NCBI RefSeq assembly: GCF_035943795.1
Contig: NZ_DASZBY010000073.1
Location: forward strand, 1-64,000
Length of the DNA: 64,000 nucleotides
Origin: Aliidongia sp035943795
Lineage (GTDB): Bacteria; Pseudomonadota; Alphaproteobacteria; ATCC43930; CGMCC-115725
Reading direction: 5' to 3'
Numbering within the stretch: position 1 is the first letter of the stretch; the number at the start of each line of letters is the position of its first letter. The position numbers and the translations under genes were made by a program. Positions 1-9,447 of the stretch are shown piece by piece. The notes beneath the pieces were generated by a model that saw only the letters and a list, made by a program, of their open reading frames with translations, searched no databases and was not told the origin of the DNA.

Positions 1-608
1 AAAAATGGAAGCGCCGTCAATATCTATCAATAAACTAACGTGCGACTAAAATTTCTGGCATCTTTGGCCGCTCATTTTCAGCCATGATATTCAGCTCGCT
101 CGAAGAGCAAGGTACGCGACATATGCAAAATCAACCGCCGATTCCCCGATTTCTATTTAGACTTTATTGCAATAGTCAACTCTGCTAGCCCGCAGCGAAA
201 ACTGATTTCCTTCCTATTGTAGGCGTTCGCACGCTCGAACGCTATCGTCAGGTTTGCAAGTTCTTTATGGTCGAATTGCGCACGTGCCAGCTCGAACACT
301 TGACCTGGCACTTGGGTGGAGCACCACGAGCTTCATGGCCCCCGTCCAAGCGAGAGCTGCCTGCCCAGGAAACGTGAACCAGTCTCCCGTCAACCCGACA
401 TCGAGCTATGCGCGGTTCCGTGGACACGGCCTCGAGTCGATCGCGTCTGATCCTTGAACTCCAAGGGCTGAGGTGGCCGGCCGCGAATGTCTGCCTGTCA
501 AACAGGGCCCAGTCTCGACCCCCGACGCCTCTTGGGTCATCGAACGACGCTGCGAGCTGCCCGTCACCCGGATATGCCGCCGTGAACCGGCCGGTAGCCG
601 ACACGGCG
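1..608. other. Intergenic region, no supported gene
   Basis: The first 240 bases are clearly AT-richer than the rest of the window. After that the sequence returns to high G+C. Short open frames exist on both strands (for example 248-649 minus), but none has a recognisable domain, convincing start or ribosome binding site. The only structure seen is the inverted repeat at 284-311. The region lies downstream of the kinase gene, which reads leftwards and ends at 609. Confidence 0.5.
284..311. repeat. Imperfect inverted repeat (12-bp arms)
   Basis: The arms GTGCCAGCTCGA (284-295) and TTGACCTGGCAC (300-311) pair at 10 of 12 positions around a 4-base loop. No T-run follows on either strand, so it is not a standard intrinsic terminator. 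It could be a protein-binding dyad or an RNA hairpin downstream of the kinase gene. Function unknown. Confidence 0.45.
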
Positions 609-2756
609 CTAGTGGGCTGGCACCGAAGCCGTATGAAGAACCCGAGCAATCTCCTGCCGAAGCTCGGCGATACGGAACGGCTTGCTGAGCATGCGGGTGT
701 CGGGCGGCAGATTTAGAGCGGTGTTGTCTGCAAAGCCCGTAATCATAAGGATCGGCAGGCCAGGGCGCTGCTGCCGAGCCCGACGGGCGACTTCCGCACC
801 GTTCATTTCAGGCATGGCGTAATCGACGATGAGAAGATCAAAGTCCAGACCAGCGGCCAGGATGGCGAGCGCCTGATCCCCGGAATGGGCTTCCGTGACC
901 TCGTGTCCGGTTTCGTCCAAGGCAGAAGCGATGAAGGAGCGAACGCTTTCATCATCATCCACCAGCAGGACGTTCAGAGTCCGGCCTGCGATCTCCATGG
1001 CGGGCTGCTGAGGCACAGCAGAAGGGAAAGCATCCCCTGCCCGCGGCAGGTAGATTGCGACCGTCGTGCCTTTACCCACTTCGCTCTCGATGGTGCAGGT
1101 TCCGCCCGATTGTTGCGAGATGCCAAACACCATCGACAAGCCCAAGCCGGTTCCCTTCCCGATGGCCTTGGTCGTGAAGAACGGCTCCAGCGCTTTCGCC
1201 TTCACGTCCTCGGTCATGCCGGTGCCCGTGTCGCTCAGCGAGATCATCAGATAGTCGCCGTCCAGGAGTTCTGGCGGCAAGGTCGGATCGCCCGAACTGA
1301 CATTTCGAGTTTCGATGGTCAGCACACCTCCGCTCTCCATGGCATCGCGTGCGTTGATCGCTAGATTGAGAATCGACGCTTCGATCTGGTCGCGGGCGGA
1401 CGAGACGGGCCAAGCGCCCTGCGCAAGGCGAAGTCGTATGGAGATCGTCGGTCCGAGCGTGCGCTGGAGAAGGTCTCCGATATCGCTCAACAGTTCGGTC
1501 ATGTCGAACGGCCGGATCTCGAGATGGCTTCGTCGAGCGAAAGCCAGCAGCTGCGACGTGAGCTTGGCACCGCGCTCTGCCGCACGGGTCGCCGCAGTCA
1601 CAAGGCGACCCAGATCCGCGTACCGGCCTGCTGCGAGATGCAGCGGGATGAGATCGAGATACCCCAAGACGGCGGCAAGCATGTTGTTGAAGTCGTGGGC
1701 AATGCCCGCTGTCAGAAGACCGATGGATTCGATCTTCTGGGACTGCCTGAGTGCCGCCTCCGCGACCTCGCGCAACCTCGCGGCCTCTTCTGCCTGCGCG
1801 ACGGCATGCTGCTCGCTCTCAACCCGACGCAACGCAACGAAGCTCAGAAGGAAGAGCGCGATCGAGGCGGGAATGCCCACTGCGGCATAGGGAAACAGGC
1901 TCTGCAGCCACTGATGGAAGATCGACGTCTCCTTTCGGGCGACGACGATGTATACGGGGTAATCCGGCAACTTGTGATAGATCGCAAACCGTGATTTGCC
2001 GTCGATAGCCGATCGTCCTTGGATCACGCCCCCTTCCGGGTTCCGGGCGATCGCCGGTGCGAGAATGTCGTTGGGGCCCGGTGCCAGATAGCCGGGGTCG
2101 ATGGCCGGGTAGCGGGCAAGCACTGCGCCGTCGTCGCGGTATATGCCGCCGCTATAGGTGGGCCTATCCCGGAATAGGGTGCCAAAATATTCGATGAAGT
2201 CGCTCGATGACGCTTTGGTCGCGATCAGACCACCGAATTGCCCGGAATTGGACTGGCGGGCACGTGCGATCGTGAACTCGAAGTGATGATCGCTAGTAGA
2301 CTGGACATTCCCGAAGAATATTTGAAGATGCCCGTCGCGAATCAGTTGGAAGTGTTGTTGATCGCCGACGCTATAGCGATGATCGACGGGAAACTTGGTT
2401 CCACTCAACACGTCGTGACCGGTTTCGTCCGTCACCCATAAGTTTTTAACCTGGGGTAGATCGACGATAAGATCGGCGAGATCGGCGTGGAGATGCCGTT
2501 CGTCAGCAATGATATCGGAGGAGCTAAGGGTGCTCAATCGCCTGCTGACGGTATTGCCCACGTACCGATGCAGGTCCAGCACCTCTTTGACCTGGGCCTC
2601 CGCCATCGCCACCAGGTTTGTCAGTTCGACTTTTGATTCCAGCCGCACGTTTCGGTAGGCGGCGTAGCTTCCGATGGCGAACAGCAAAATGGGGACGACC
2701 AAGGTTCCGAGCACCAGGAGCTTTAAAGTTTTTACGGTCGCCCTGTTCCTCGGCAT
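609..2756 (-). CDS. Membrane hybrid sensor histidine kinase (Cache-HisKA-HATPase-REC)
   Basis: 715 residues, inner-membrane sensor kinase. A membrane helix at about residues 9-31 and another at about 288-308 enclose a periplasmic region of about 250 residues that resembles a double Cache (PDC) ligand-sensing domain. The dimerisation/phosphoacceptor motif GIAHDFNN places the active histidine at residue 354. This HDFNN form is typical of the HWE-like and NtrB-like alphaproteobacterial kinases with C-terminal receivers. The ATPase domain shows the N, G1 and GTGLGLS boxes. A receiver domain from about residue 593 has the acidic pair VDDDE, the phosphoacceptor aspartate in LLIVDYAMPE and a conserved SKPF lysine. 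No regulator or target gene is adjacent, so the signal and output are unknown. The ATG at 2756 gives a short basic N-terminus directly before the first helix. Confidence 0.9.
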   Translation of the reverse strand: MPRNRATVKTLKLLVLGTLVVPILLFAIGSYAAYRNVRLESKVELTNLVAMAEAQVKEVLDLHRYVGNTVSRRLSTLSSSDIIADERHLHADLADLIVDLPQVKNLWVTDETGHDVLSGTKFPVDHRYSVGDQQHFQLIRDGHLQIFFGNVQSTSDHHFEFTIARARQSNSGQFGGLIATKASSSDFIEYFGTLFRDRPTYSGGIYRDDGAVLARYPAIDPGYLAPGPNDILAPAIARNPEGGVIQGRSAIDGKSRFAIYHKLPDYPVYIVVARKETSIFHQWLQSLFPYAAVGIPASIALFLLSFVALRRVESEQHAVAQAEEAARLREVAEAALRQSQKIESIGLLTAGIAHDFNNMLAAVLGYLDLIPLHLAAGRYADLGRLVTAATRAAERGAKLTSQLLAFARRSHLEIRPFDMTELLSDIGDLLQRTLGPTISIRLRLAQGAWPVSSARDQIEASILNLAINARDAMESGGVLTIETRNVSSGDPTLPPELLDGDYLMISLSDTGTGMTEDVKAKALEPFFTTKAIGKGTGLGLSMVFGISQQSGGTCTIESEVGKGTTVAIYLPRAGDAFPSAVPQQPAMEIAGRTLNVLLVDDDESVRSFIASALDETGHEVTEAHSGDQALAILAAGLDFDLLIVDYAMPEMNGAEVARRARQQRPGLPILMITGFADNTALNLPPDTRMLSKPFRIAELRQEIARVLHTASVPAH

Positions 2757-3033
2757 TTTCCCCGGGTCCTGAATGGTTCGCTGCGCGTCTGGGCGCGGTG
2801 AGGCACCTTGAAAGTCTTAGCGCCTAAAAATTTCACCAAGGTAGGCTGAAGAACACTAATTCAACCCTCCGAAATTCAATGGGGTGAAACTCTCTTGGAA
2901 TTTCCGGTACGGGGCCACCGATTAAGCAGCTTGCTGGCAGCGTCGCGGGCGGCCCGGTCTCGTCAGGTTGGGTGATCCGAGGCGCATGGGGGCTCCTTCT
3001 TTGATTGTTTCGGTCGGGCCGCAGAGGGCGCGA

Positions 3034-4032
3034 TCAGGCGACCGGCCCGGTCTCGAGCATCTTGATGTAGCTTGGCCGCCCGTATCGCTCCCGATGGCGG
3101 GAGCGGGCCCAACTCAACAAGCCACGCATGTCGGCGACCGAATGGAACGCGCGGACCTCGAGCCAGATCCGGAGTTCATCCAGCATGCGGGTCATGTAGC
3201 TGGGACCGTAGCGCAAGATCGCCGAGGCCGTCATGACCGCATCGGCACCCGCCAGTAGATATTTCACGATGTCGTCGCCGCTGTGCACGCCGGTCGATCC
3301 GGCGAGGGACAGCTTCGTCCGCCCGGCCAACAGGGATGTCCAGAGCAGAGGCAGCGGCATTTCGGCCGGTGTGCTCAGATGAACGCCCTGGGTCAGGCGC
3401 ATGCTCGCGAGGTCGTAGTCCGGCTGGATCAGGCGATTGAACAGCACCAATCCGTTGGCGCCGTTGTCATGGAGGCGCTGCGCCAGGTTGCCGAGCGCAC
3501 TTACGAACGGCGAGAGTTTTACCGAGAGGGGAACGGCGACACCGCGCCGGGCGCTGGCGACGATGCCGGCATAGCGGTCTTCGACCTGTTGACCGGTCAG
3601 GGCCAGATCGGTCGGCACGAAATAGATGTTCAACTCGATGGCATCGGCGCCGGCCTGCTCCATCAGCCGGGCATACTCGGTCCAGCCGGCTTCGGTCGCC
3701 CCATTCAGGCTGGCGATGACCGGAATGGAGAGGGCTTGGTGTGCCCGGCGGATCAGGTCGAGGTAAGCTTCCGATCCGACGCCATAGGGTCCGATGGCGA
3801 CGGGCAGATAGCTGGAGGCTTCGGGCGAGTTATGAGCCATTCGGCCCAGGATCAGTTCCTCCAACTCGGTATCGGCTTCGATCTGTTCCTGGAACAGCGA
3901 CGGCAATACGACGGCAGCGGCGCCGGCGTCTTCCAGGCGGCGCAGATGATCGAGCTGGGCATTGGCGGGCGCGGCGGACGCGATCAGCGGGTTCTTGAGC
4001 GACAGGCCCAGATAGTGTGTGGCAAGCGACAT
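3034..4032 (-). CDS. Dihydroorotate dehydrogenase-like flavoprotein
   Basis: 332 residues, cytosolic FMN-binding TIM barrel of the DHODH/PreA superfamily. The start is typical of the family (the LGLSLKNPLIASAAP segment). Strand motifs that hold FMN are visible, including VKLSP near the middle and the GSTGVHSGDD and GADAVMTASAIL segments towards the C-terminus. It is the last gene of the NifJ operon. An AAGGAG ribosome binding site lies at the expected distance before the ATG at 4032. Relatives of this DHODH-like class are known beside nifJ in cyanobacteria and other bacteria, and it is not expected to be the pyrimidine biosynthetic enzyme. Its substrate is unknown. A role in passing electrons between a reduced organic substrate and the ferredoxin pool of the operon is an inference. 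Confidence 0.8.
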   Translation of the reverse strand: MSLATHYLGLSLKNPLIASAAPANAQLDHLRRLEDAGAAAVVLPSLFQEQIEADTELEELILGRMAHNSPEASSYLPVAIGPYGVGSEAYLDLIRRAHQALSIPVIASLNGATEAGWTEYARLMEQAGADAIELNIYFVPTDLALTGQQVEDRYAGIVASARRGVAVPLSVKLSPFVSALGNLAQRLHDNGANGLVLFNRLIQPDYDLASMRLTQGVHLSTPAEMPLPLLWTSLLAGRTKLSLAGSTGVHSGDDIVKYLLAGADAVMTASAILRYGPSYMTRMLDELRIWLEVRAFHSVADMRGLLSWARSRHRERYGRPSYIKMLETGPVA

Positions 4033-4052
4033 GGGGTGCTCCTTCCAGGCCC

Positions 4053-4241
4053 TTAGGCCGTGATCTCGTGTGTCAGCCCGCGCCCGGCCTGGCCCTCGCT
4101 GACGCTGGTCACGGTCGTGTTGGCAATCTCAGCCAGCGCTTCCCGGGTCAGGACCCCCATGTGCGAGGTCGCCAGCTCCTCGTTTGCCTTCCGCAGCGCC
4201 GCCCGGTCGTCGTTGTGGGTCCCGAAGACGACGGCCTTCAT
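4053..4241 (-). CDS. Small protein of unknown function in the NifJ operon (62 aa)
   Basis: 62 residues. The ATG at 4241 overlaps the nifJ stop codon in an ATGA arrangement, as at every other junction upstream in this operon, and the reading frame ends 20 bp before the next gene. That context supports a real translated gene. The sequence is soluble, with no membrane helix and no cysteine. It has a helical, charged N-terminal half (DDRAALRKANEEL) and a threonine/serine-rich C-terminal half. I recognise no domain. It may be an accessory or regulatory subunit of the oxidoreductase. Confidence 0.6.
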   Translation of the reverse strand: MKAVVFGTHNDDRAALRKANEELATSHMGVLTREALAEIANTTVTSVSEGQAGRGLTHEITA

Positions 4242-7200
4242 GTCCGCTCCACTTGGGCATCCGCATTGAAGCGGCTGCCGTCGCGCTGGGCCAGATCCTC
4301 GTATTGCCGGTATTTCTCGTCGACGGCGCGTTGGGCCATGGCAAGCAGCGCATCGGCCTCGGCCGGCCGGGTCTGCGCCAGCGAGCGATAGCGGCTTTCG
4401 TTATAGGCATAGTCCTTGAACGGGATACGCGGGCGGGGCGAGTCGAGCCGGAATGGCGCTTCATCGACGGTCCGCATGGTCGGATTGAAGCGGAACAAGG
4501 GCCAATAGCCGCTCGCCGTTGCCAGATCCTGCTGCTTCATGCCGAAGCGCATGTCGATGCCATGGGCAATGCAGTGGCTGTAGGCCAGGATCAGCGACGG
4601 ACCGTCATAGGCCTCGGCCTCGCGGAAGGCTTCCAAGGTCTGTTGCGGATTGGCGCCCATCGCGACCTGGGCGACATAGACGTTGCCGTAGGCGATGGCC
4701 TGCAGTGCCAGGTCCTTGCGGTTGGTCCGCTTGCCGGCCGTGGCGAATTTCGCCACGGCACCGAGCGGCGTCGCCTTCGAGGCCTGTCCTCCCGTGTTCG
4801 AATAGACCTCGGTATCGAGCACCAGCACCTTCACGTTCTTGCCCGAGGCCAGCACATGGTCGAGACCGCCATAGCCGATGTCGTAGGCCCAGCCGTCGCC
4901 GCCGACGATCCAGATGCTGCGCCGAACCAGGTGGTCGACGACGGAAAGCAGGTCGAGCGCTGCCGGCTCCGGCAAGGTCAACAGGCGGACCTTGAGTTCA
5001 GCGACGCGGATGCGCTGTGCCCGGATCTCGGACTCCTGGATCTGTGGCGCCAGGGCAATCGCCTTCGCCAGCTCTGGCCCGACCTTGTCCGACAGCTTGG
5101 TGAGCAGCCCCAGCGCCAAGTCGAGATGCTTGTCGGCGGCCAGCCGGAAGCCCAGGCCGAATTCGGCATTGTCCTCGAACAGCGAGTTCGACCAGGCCGG
5201 CCCGCGGCCCTCCTGATCCACGGTCCAGGGCGTCACCGGCAAGTTGCCGCCATAGATCGAGGAGCAGCCGGTCGCGTTCGCGATCTGCAGCCGATCGCCG
5301 AACAGTTGGCTCAGCAGCTTCAGATAAGGCGTCTCGCCGCAGCCGCCGCAGGCGCCGGAGAATTCGAACAGGGGCTGCAGGAACTGCACGCCGCGCACGT
5401 TGGCGAAATCGACCTGGGCGCGGTCGTTGACCGGCAGGGTCTCGAAGAAACCGATGCTGGCACGCTCGCGCTCCAGGATCGGCAGCTTCGCCACCATGTT
5501 GATCGCCTTCACGTCCGGCTCGCGCGGGCTGGTCGCTGGGCACGCTTCGACGCACAACCCGCAACCGGTACAATCCTCGACATAGAATTGGAGCGTGAAG
5601 CGCGCTTCGGGATAGCCCCGCGCGTTGACCGGCGCCGACTTGAAACCGTCGGGCGCGCCGGCCAGCTTCTCCTCGCCATAATACTTCGACCGGATGACGC
5701 TGTGCGGGCAGACGAAGCTGCATTGGCCGCACTGGATGCACAGATCGTCGCGCCAATCGGGCACGATATCGGCGATGTTGCGCTTCTCGAACGCGCTGGT
5801 GCCGGACGGAAAGGTGCCGTCGGCCGGCATCAGGCTGACCGGGATCTCGTCGCCCTCGCCGGCGAACATGCGAGCGGTGACCGACTTGACGAAAGTGGGG
5901 GCGTTGGCCGGCACCAGCGGCGGCAGTTCCAGGCGGCTCGTGACGTGGGCCGGCACCGGGATCTCATGCAGCTGCCTCAGAGTGCCGTCGACCGCGGCGT
6001 AGTTCCTCTCGACCAGGGACTGGCCCTTGCGGCCATAGGTCTTGTGGATCGCCTCCTTGATATGCGCGATCGCCTTGTCGCGCGGCAGCACGCCGGAGAT
6101 GGCGAAGAAACAGGTCTGCAGCACGGTGTTGGTGCGCGCGCCCAAGCCCACCTCGCGCGCCACGGCCGACGCGTCGATGACGAACAAGCGCAGCTTCTTG
6201 TCGATGATGGTCTGCTGCACCGGCCGGGGCAGATGGTCCCAGACCTCGCCGGCCGGATAGGGCGCGTTTAGCAGGAATGTGGCACCGGGAGCGGCGATGC
6301 GCAGCAGGTCCTGCCGCTCTAGAAACCCGAACTGGTGGCAGGCGACGAAACCGGCCTGGGCGATCAGATAGGGCGCCTTGATCGCCTCCGGTCCGAAGCG
6401 CAGATGCGAGATCGTCTGGGCGCCGGATTTGTGGGAATCATAGACGAAATAGCCCTGGGCGAAGAGCCCGGCATCCTCGGCGATGATCTTCACGCTGTTC
6501 TTGTTGGCGCCGACCGTGCCGTCGGCCCCCAGGCCATAGAACACCGCGCGGGTGACGGCCGCCGTCTCGATCGTGAAATCGGGATCGACCGTCAGGCTGG
6601 TGTGGCCGACGTCGTCGTTGATGCCAACGGTGAAACCGGTGCGGGGGTTATCCGCTTTGAGCGCGTCGAACGTGGCCTTGACCATGGCCGGCGTGAAATC
6701 CTTGGACGACAGGCCATAGCGGCCGCCGATCACCAGCGGCAGCGTCGGGCGCTCGCCGCGGCTGAATGCGCCGGCCAGGCTGGTCACGATGTCTTGGAAC
6801 AAGGGCTCGCCGGTGGCGCCGCTTTCCTTGGTCTTTTCCAGCACGGCAATGCGGTGCACCGACAACGGCAGGGCGGCCAGCAGATGGTCGGCGGAGAACG
6901 GGCGATAGAGCCGGACCTGCAGCACGCCGATCTTCTCGCCGGCGGCCCGCAGCACCGCCACGGTCTGGCGCGCGGTCTCGGCGCCGGAGCCCATCAGCAC
7001 CAGCACACGCCCTGCCTCGGGATCGCCCTCGTATTCGAACGGGCGATAATGCCGGCCGGTCAGCGCGCCGAACCGGTCCATGGCGCGCTCGACGATGCCC
7101 GGGACGCGGTCGTAGTAGGGGTTCACCGCTTCCCGCGCCTGGAAGAAGGTATCGGGATTATGGGCCGTGCCGCGGATGAACGGGTGTTCCGGGCTCAAGC

Positions 7201-7816
7201 CCCGGGAGCGGTGCGCGCGGACCAGGTCGTCGTCGATCATCGCGCGGATATCGGCGTCGGACAGCAGCTCCAGCGTGTTCAACTCGTGCGACGTGCGGAA
7301 GCCGTCGAAGAAATGCAGAAACGGGATGCGCGCTTCGAGCGTCGCCGCTTGCGCGATCAGCGCCGAATCATGCGCCTCCTGGACCGAAGCGGAAGACAAC
7401 AGCGCGAAGCCGGTCGTTCGCACGGTCATGACGTCGGAATGATCGCCGAAGATCGACAGGGCCGAGGTCGCGAGCGACCGGGCCGCGACCTGGAACACGG
7501 TCGAGGTCAGCTCGCCCGCGATCTTCATCATGTTCGGGATCATCAGCAGCAGGCCCTGCGACGAGGTGAAGGTCGTCGTCAGCGCGCCCGACTGGAGGGC
7601 ACCATGGACCGCACCGGCCGCACCGCCCTCGCTCTGCATTTCCTGGATGACCGGGACGTTGCCCCAGATGTTGGTGACGCCTTCGCACATCCATTGGTCG
7701 GCCAGTTCGGCCATGGTCGAGGACGGTGTGATCGGATAGATCGCGCAGACCTCGTTCACCCGATAGGCGACATGGGCTACGGCGGTATTGCCGTCCATCG
7801 TGGTCCGGGTGCTCAT
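4238..7816 (-). CDS. nifJ: Pyruvate:ferredoxin (flavodoxin) oxidoreductase
   Basis: 1192 residues, single-chain PFOR that converts pyruvate and CoA to acetyl-CoA and CO2 and reduces ferredoxin or flavodoxin. Domains run in the usual order: the pyruvate-binding POR N domain (YPITPSS near residue 30), the transketolase-like domain II, the gamma domain (GADGTVGANKNS), and two [4Fe-4S] motifs near residues 690 (CIQCGQCSFVCP) and 747 (CTGCGLCVEACP). The TPP domain follows, with CGGCGE and GDGWAYDIGYGG near residue 972, and then the conserved cysteine in YSHCIAHG. The length matches the family. The start at 7816 overlaps the previous stop as ATGA; an open frame continues upstream to 7984 but lies inside the preceding gene. 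The enzyme is oxygen-sensitive in most organisms, which fits the FNR box upstream of the operon at 10769. Confidence 0.97.
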   Translation of the reverse strand: MSTRTTMDGNTAVAHVAYRVNEVCAIYPITPSSTMAELADQWMCEGVTNIWGNVPVIQEMQSEGGAAGAVHGALQSGALTTTFTSSQGLLLMIPNMMKIAGELTSTVFQVAARSLATSALSIFGDHSDVMTVRTTGFALLSSASVQEAHDSALIAQAATLEARIPFLHFFDGFRTSHELNTLELLSDADIRAMIDDDLVRAHRSRGLSPEHPFIRGTAHNPDTFFQAREAVNPYYDRVPGIVERAMDRFGALTGRHYRPFEYEGDPEAGRVLVLMGSGAETARQTVAVLRAAGEKIGVLQVRLYRPFSADHLLAALPLSVHRIAVLEKTKESGATGEPLFQDIVTSLAGAFSRGERPTLPLVIGGRYGLSSKDFTPAMVKATFDALKADNPRTGFTVGINDDVGHTSLTVDPDFTIETAAVTRAVFYGLGADGTVGANKNSVKIIAEDAGLFAQGYFVYDSHKSGAQTISHLRFGPEAIKAPYLIAQAGFVACHQFGFLERQDLLRIAAPGATFLLNAPYPAGEVWDHLPRPVQQTIIDKKLRLFVIDASAVAREVGLGARTNTVLQTCFFAISGVLPRDKAIAHIKEAIHKTYGRKGQSLVERNYAAVDGTLRQLHEIPVPAHVTSRLELPPLVPANAPTFVKSVTARMFAGEGDEIPVSLMPADGTFPSGTSAFEKRNIADIVPDWRDDLCIQCGQCSFVCPHSVIRSKYYGEEKLAGAPDGFKSAPVNARGYPEARFTLQFYVEDCTGCGLCVEACPATSPREPDVKAINMVAKLPILERERASIGFFETLPVNDRAQVDFANVRGVQFLQPLFEFSGACGGCGETPYLKLLSQLFGDRLQIANATGCSSIYGGNLPVTPWTVDQEGRGPAWSNSLFEDNAEFGLGFRLAADKHLDLALGLLTKLSDKVGPELAKAIALAPQIQESEIRAQRIRVAELKVRLLTLPEPAALDLLSVVDHLVRRSIWIVGGDGWAYDIGYGGLDHVLASGKNVKVLVLDTEVYSNTGGQASKATPLGAVAKFATAGKRTNRKDLALQAIAYGNVYVAQVAMGANPQQTLEAFREAEAYDGPSLILAYSHCIAHGIDMRFGMKQQDLATASGYWPLFRFNPTMRTVDEAPFRLDSPRPRIPFKDYAYNESRYRSLAQTRPAEADALLAMAQRAVDEKYRQYEDLAQRDGSRFNADAQVERT

Positions 7817-9447
7817 GCGGGGATCCGTTCCGGAATCATGTCGATCGCGTGGCAGGGGCATTGTTCGAAGCAGGCGGCGCAGCCGGTGCACAGCGCCAGA
7901 TCGACCGCGTAGCCGCGCCCGGGACCCAGCTTGAGGATCGCCGTCTCGGGACAGGCGGCGAAGCAGCCGTCGCACTCGTAGCAATTGCCGCAGGACAGGC
8001 AGCGCTTGGCCTCGTGCAGCGCCGCCGTCTCGGACAGCCCGCCGACGACTTCGGCAAAGTCCTGACGCTTGTTCGCGGGCAGTTCGGGCTGCAGCGACGG
8101 TTTCGCGTCGCTGTAGATTGGCAGATGCAGATCTTCAAAGCCGATGACGGGATGCTTGGGCGCCGCCGCATAGGGCTGGCCGCGCAGCCACCCGTCGATA
8201 TGGCGGGCGGCCTTCTTGCCATGGCCGACGGCCGCGGTCACCGTGCGCGTGCCGGGGATCATATCGCCACCGGCGAATAATCCCGCCGCGCCGGTCATCA
8301 TGTCCGTACCGACGAGGACGGTGCCGTCCGACGTCAATTCGACGCCGGGGATGCCTTTGAGGAAATCGCTCTCGGCGTGCTGGCCGAGTGCGAGGACGAC
8401 CGAGTCCGCCTGCAGCGTCTCGAATTTTCCGGTCGGCTGCGGCACGCCCTGGGCATCGAGGGCCATCAGCTCGACCTGCAACTTGTCGGCGCCGATGTCG
8501 CGGATGCTGCTCAGCCACTTGATCTTGACGCCTTCGCTCAGGGCCTCCTCGGCCTCGAACGCGTGCGCCTCCATGTGCGCACGGTCGGAGAAGAAGACGA
8601 TCAGCGCCTCCTCGGCCCCCAGGCGCCGCGCGGTGCGGGCGGCATCCATCGCGGTGTTGCCGGCGCCGTAGATGACGACGCGACGGCCGAGCTTGGGCGC
8701 CCGACCTGCACCGACATCGTGCAGCAGGCTTACGGCCGAGACGACATGGGCCGCGTCGCGGGCCGGGATATCGACGTGGCGCGCGGCTTGGGCGCCGATC
8801 GCGACGAACACGGCATCGAACCCGCCCGCGGCCTTCTCGGTCAGCACGTCTTCGACCTTGTGGTTGAGCGTGAGGCGCACGCCCATGGCCTCGATCCGGG
8901 CGATCTCCTTCATCAGCACGTCGCGGGGCAACCGGTAGGCCGGAATGCCGAAATGCAGCATGCCGCCCGGCAGCGGCCCGGCGTCGCGGATCTCGACCGT
9001 GTGGCCCAGGCGGGCCAGGTGATAGGCCGCCGACAGGCCGCTGGGACCGGCACCGACGACCAGCACCTTCTTGCCGCTCGGCGCCGCGTCGCGCGGCGGC
9101 AGCCAGCCCTCGGCCGTCGCCTTATCGCCCAGGAAACGCTCGATCGAATGGATGCTGACGCTGCTGTCGAGTTCGGCCCGATTACAGGCGCTTTCGCACG
9201 GGTGATAGCAGACGCGGCCATGGACGGCGGGCAGCGGGTTGTCGCGGATCAGCGTTTCCCACGCCTGGCGCCATTTCCCGGCCTGGGCCAGGCTGAGCCA
9301 GGCCTGGATGTCTTCGCCGGCGGGACAGCCCTGGTTGCACGGCGGCAGCAGATCGACATAGACGGGATGGCTGGTGCGGGTCGGCCCCACGACCCGCCGC
9401 CGGGTCATCTCGACGACCGGGCTCATGTCCGGGCGATGGTCGATCAT
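7813..9447 (-). CDS. GltD-like NAD(P)-binding flavoprotein with two C-terminal ferredoxin clusters
   Basis: 544 residues, related to the small subunit of glutamate synthase. The N-terminal iron-sulfur region has cysteines in CNQGCPAGED and GRVCYHPCESACNR. An FAD Rossmann motif GAGPSGLSAA lies near residue 110 and an NAD(P)H motif GAGNTAMDAARTARRLG in the middle. The C-terminus adds bacterial ferredoxin-type cysteine sets (CGNCYECDGCFAACPE and CTGCAACFEQCPCH). No large glutamate synthase subunit is nearby. Between a transporter and PFOR, the likely role is electron transfer between NADPH and ferredoxin, or delivery of electrons to or from PFOR; this is inferred. The start at 9447 overlaps the upstream stop (ATGA) and its stop overlaps the nifJ start. 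Confidence 0.88.
   Translation of the reverse strand: MIDHRPDMSPVVEMTRRRVVGPTRTSHPVYVDLLPPCNQGCPAGEDIQAWLSLAQAGKWRQAWETLIRDNPLPAVHGRVCYHPCESACNRAELDSSVSIHSIERFLGDKATAEGWLPPRDAAPSGKKVLVVGAGPSGLSAAYHLARLGHTVEIRDAGPLPGGMLHFGIPAYRLPRDVLMKEIARIEAMGVRLTLNHKVEDVLTEKAAGGFDAVFVAIGAQAARHVDIPARDAAHVVSAVSLLHDVGAGRAPKLGRRVVIYGAGNTAMDAARTARRLGAEEALIVFFSDRAHMEAHAFEAEEALSEGVKIKWLSSIRDIGADKLQVELMALDAQGVPQPTGKFETLQADSVVLALGQHAESDFLKGIPGVELTSDGTVLVGTDMMTGAAGLFAGGDMIPGTRTVTAAVGHGKKAARHIDGWLRGQPYAAAPKHPVIGFEDLHLPIYSDAKPSLQPELPANKRQDFAEVVGGLSETAALHEAKRCLSCGNCYECDGCFAACPETAILKLGPGRGYAVDLALCTGCAACFEQCPCHAIDMIPERIPA

Noticed and set aside
284..311. Intrinsic terminator of the kinase gene
   Set aside because: The hairpin is good but no T-run follows on the minus strand, and it lies about 300 bp past the stop.
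248..649. 133-codon minus-strand frame at the left end
   Set aside because: No domain or ribosome binding site, and it overlaps the kinase end by 41 bp. Left unannotated.
4184..6271. 695-codon plus-strand frame antisense to nifJ
   Set aside because: Shadow of nifJ; no recognisable motif.
7813..9447. Glutamate synthase small subunit
   Set aside because: No large subunit nearby and two additional ferredoxin motifs; the context is PFOR, so the glutamate role was not assigned.
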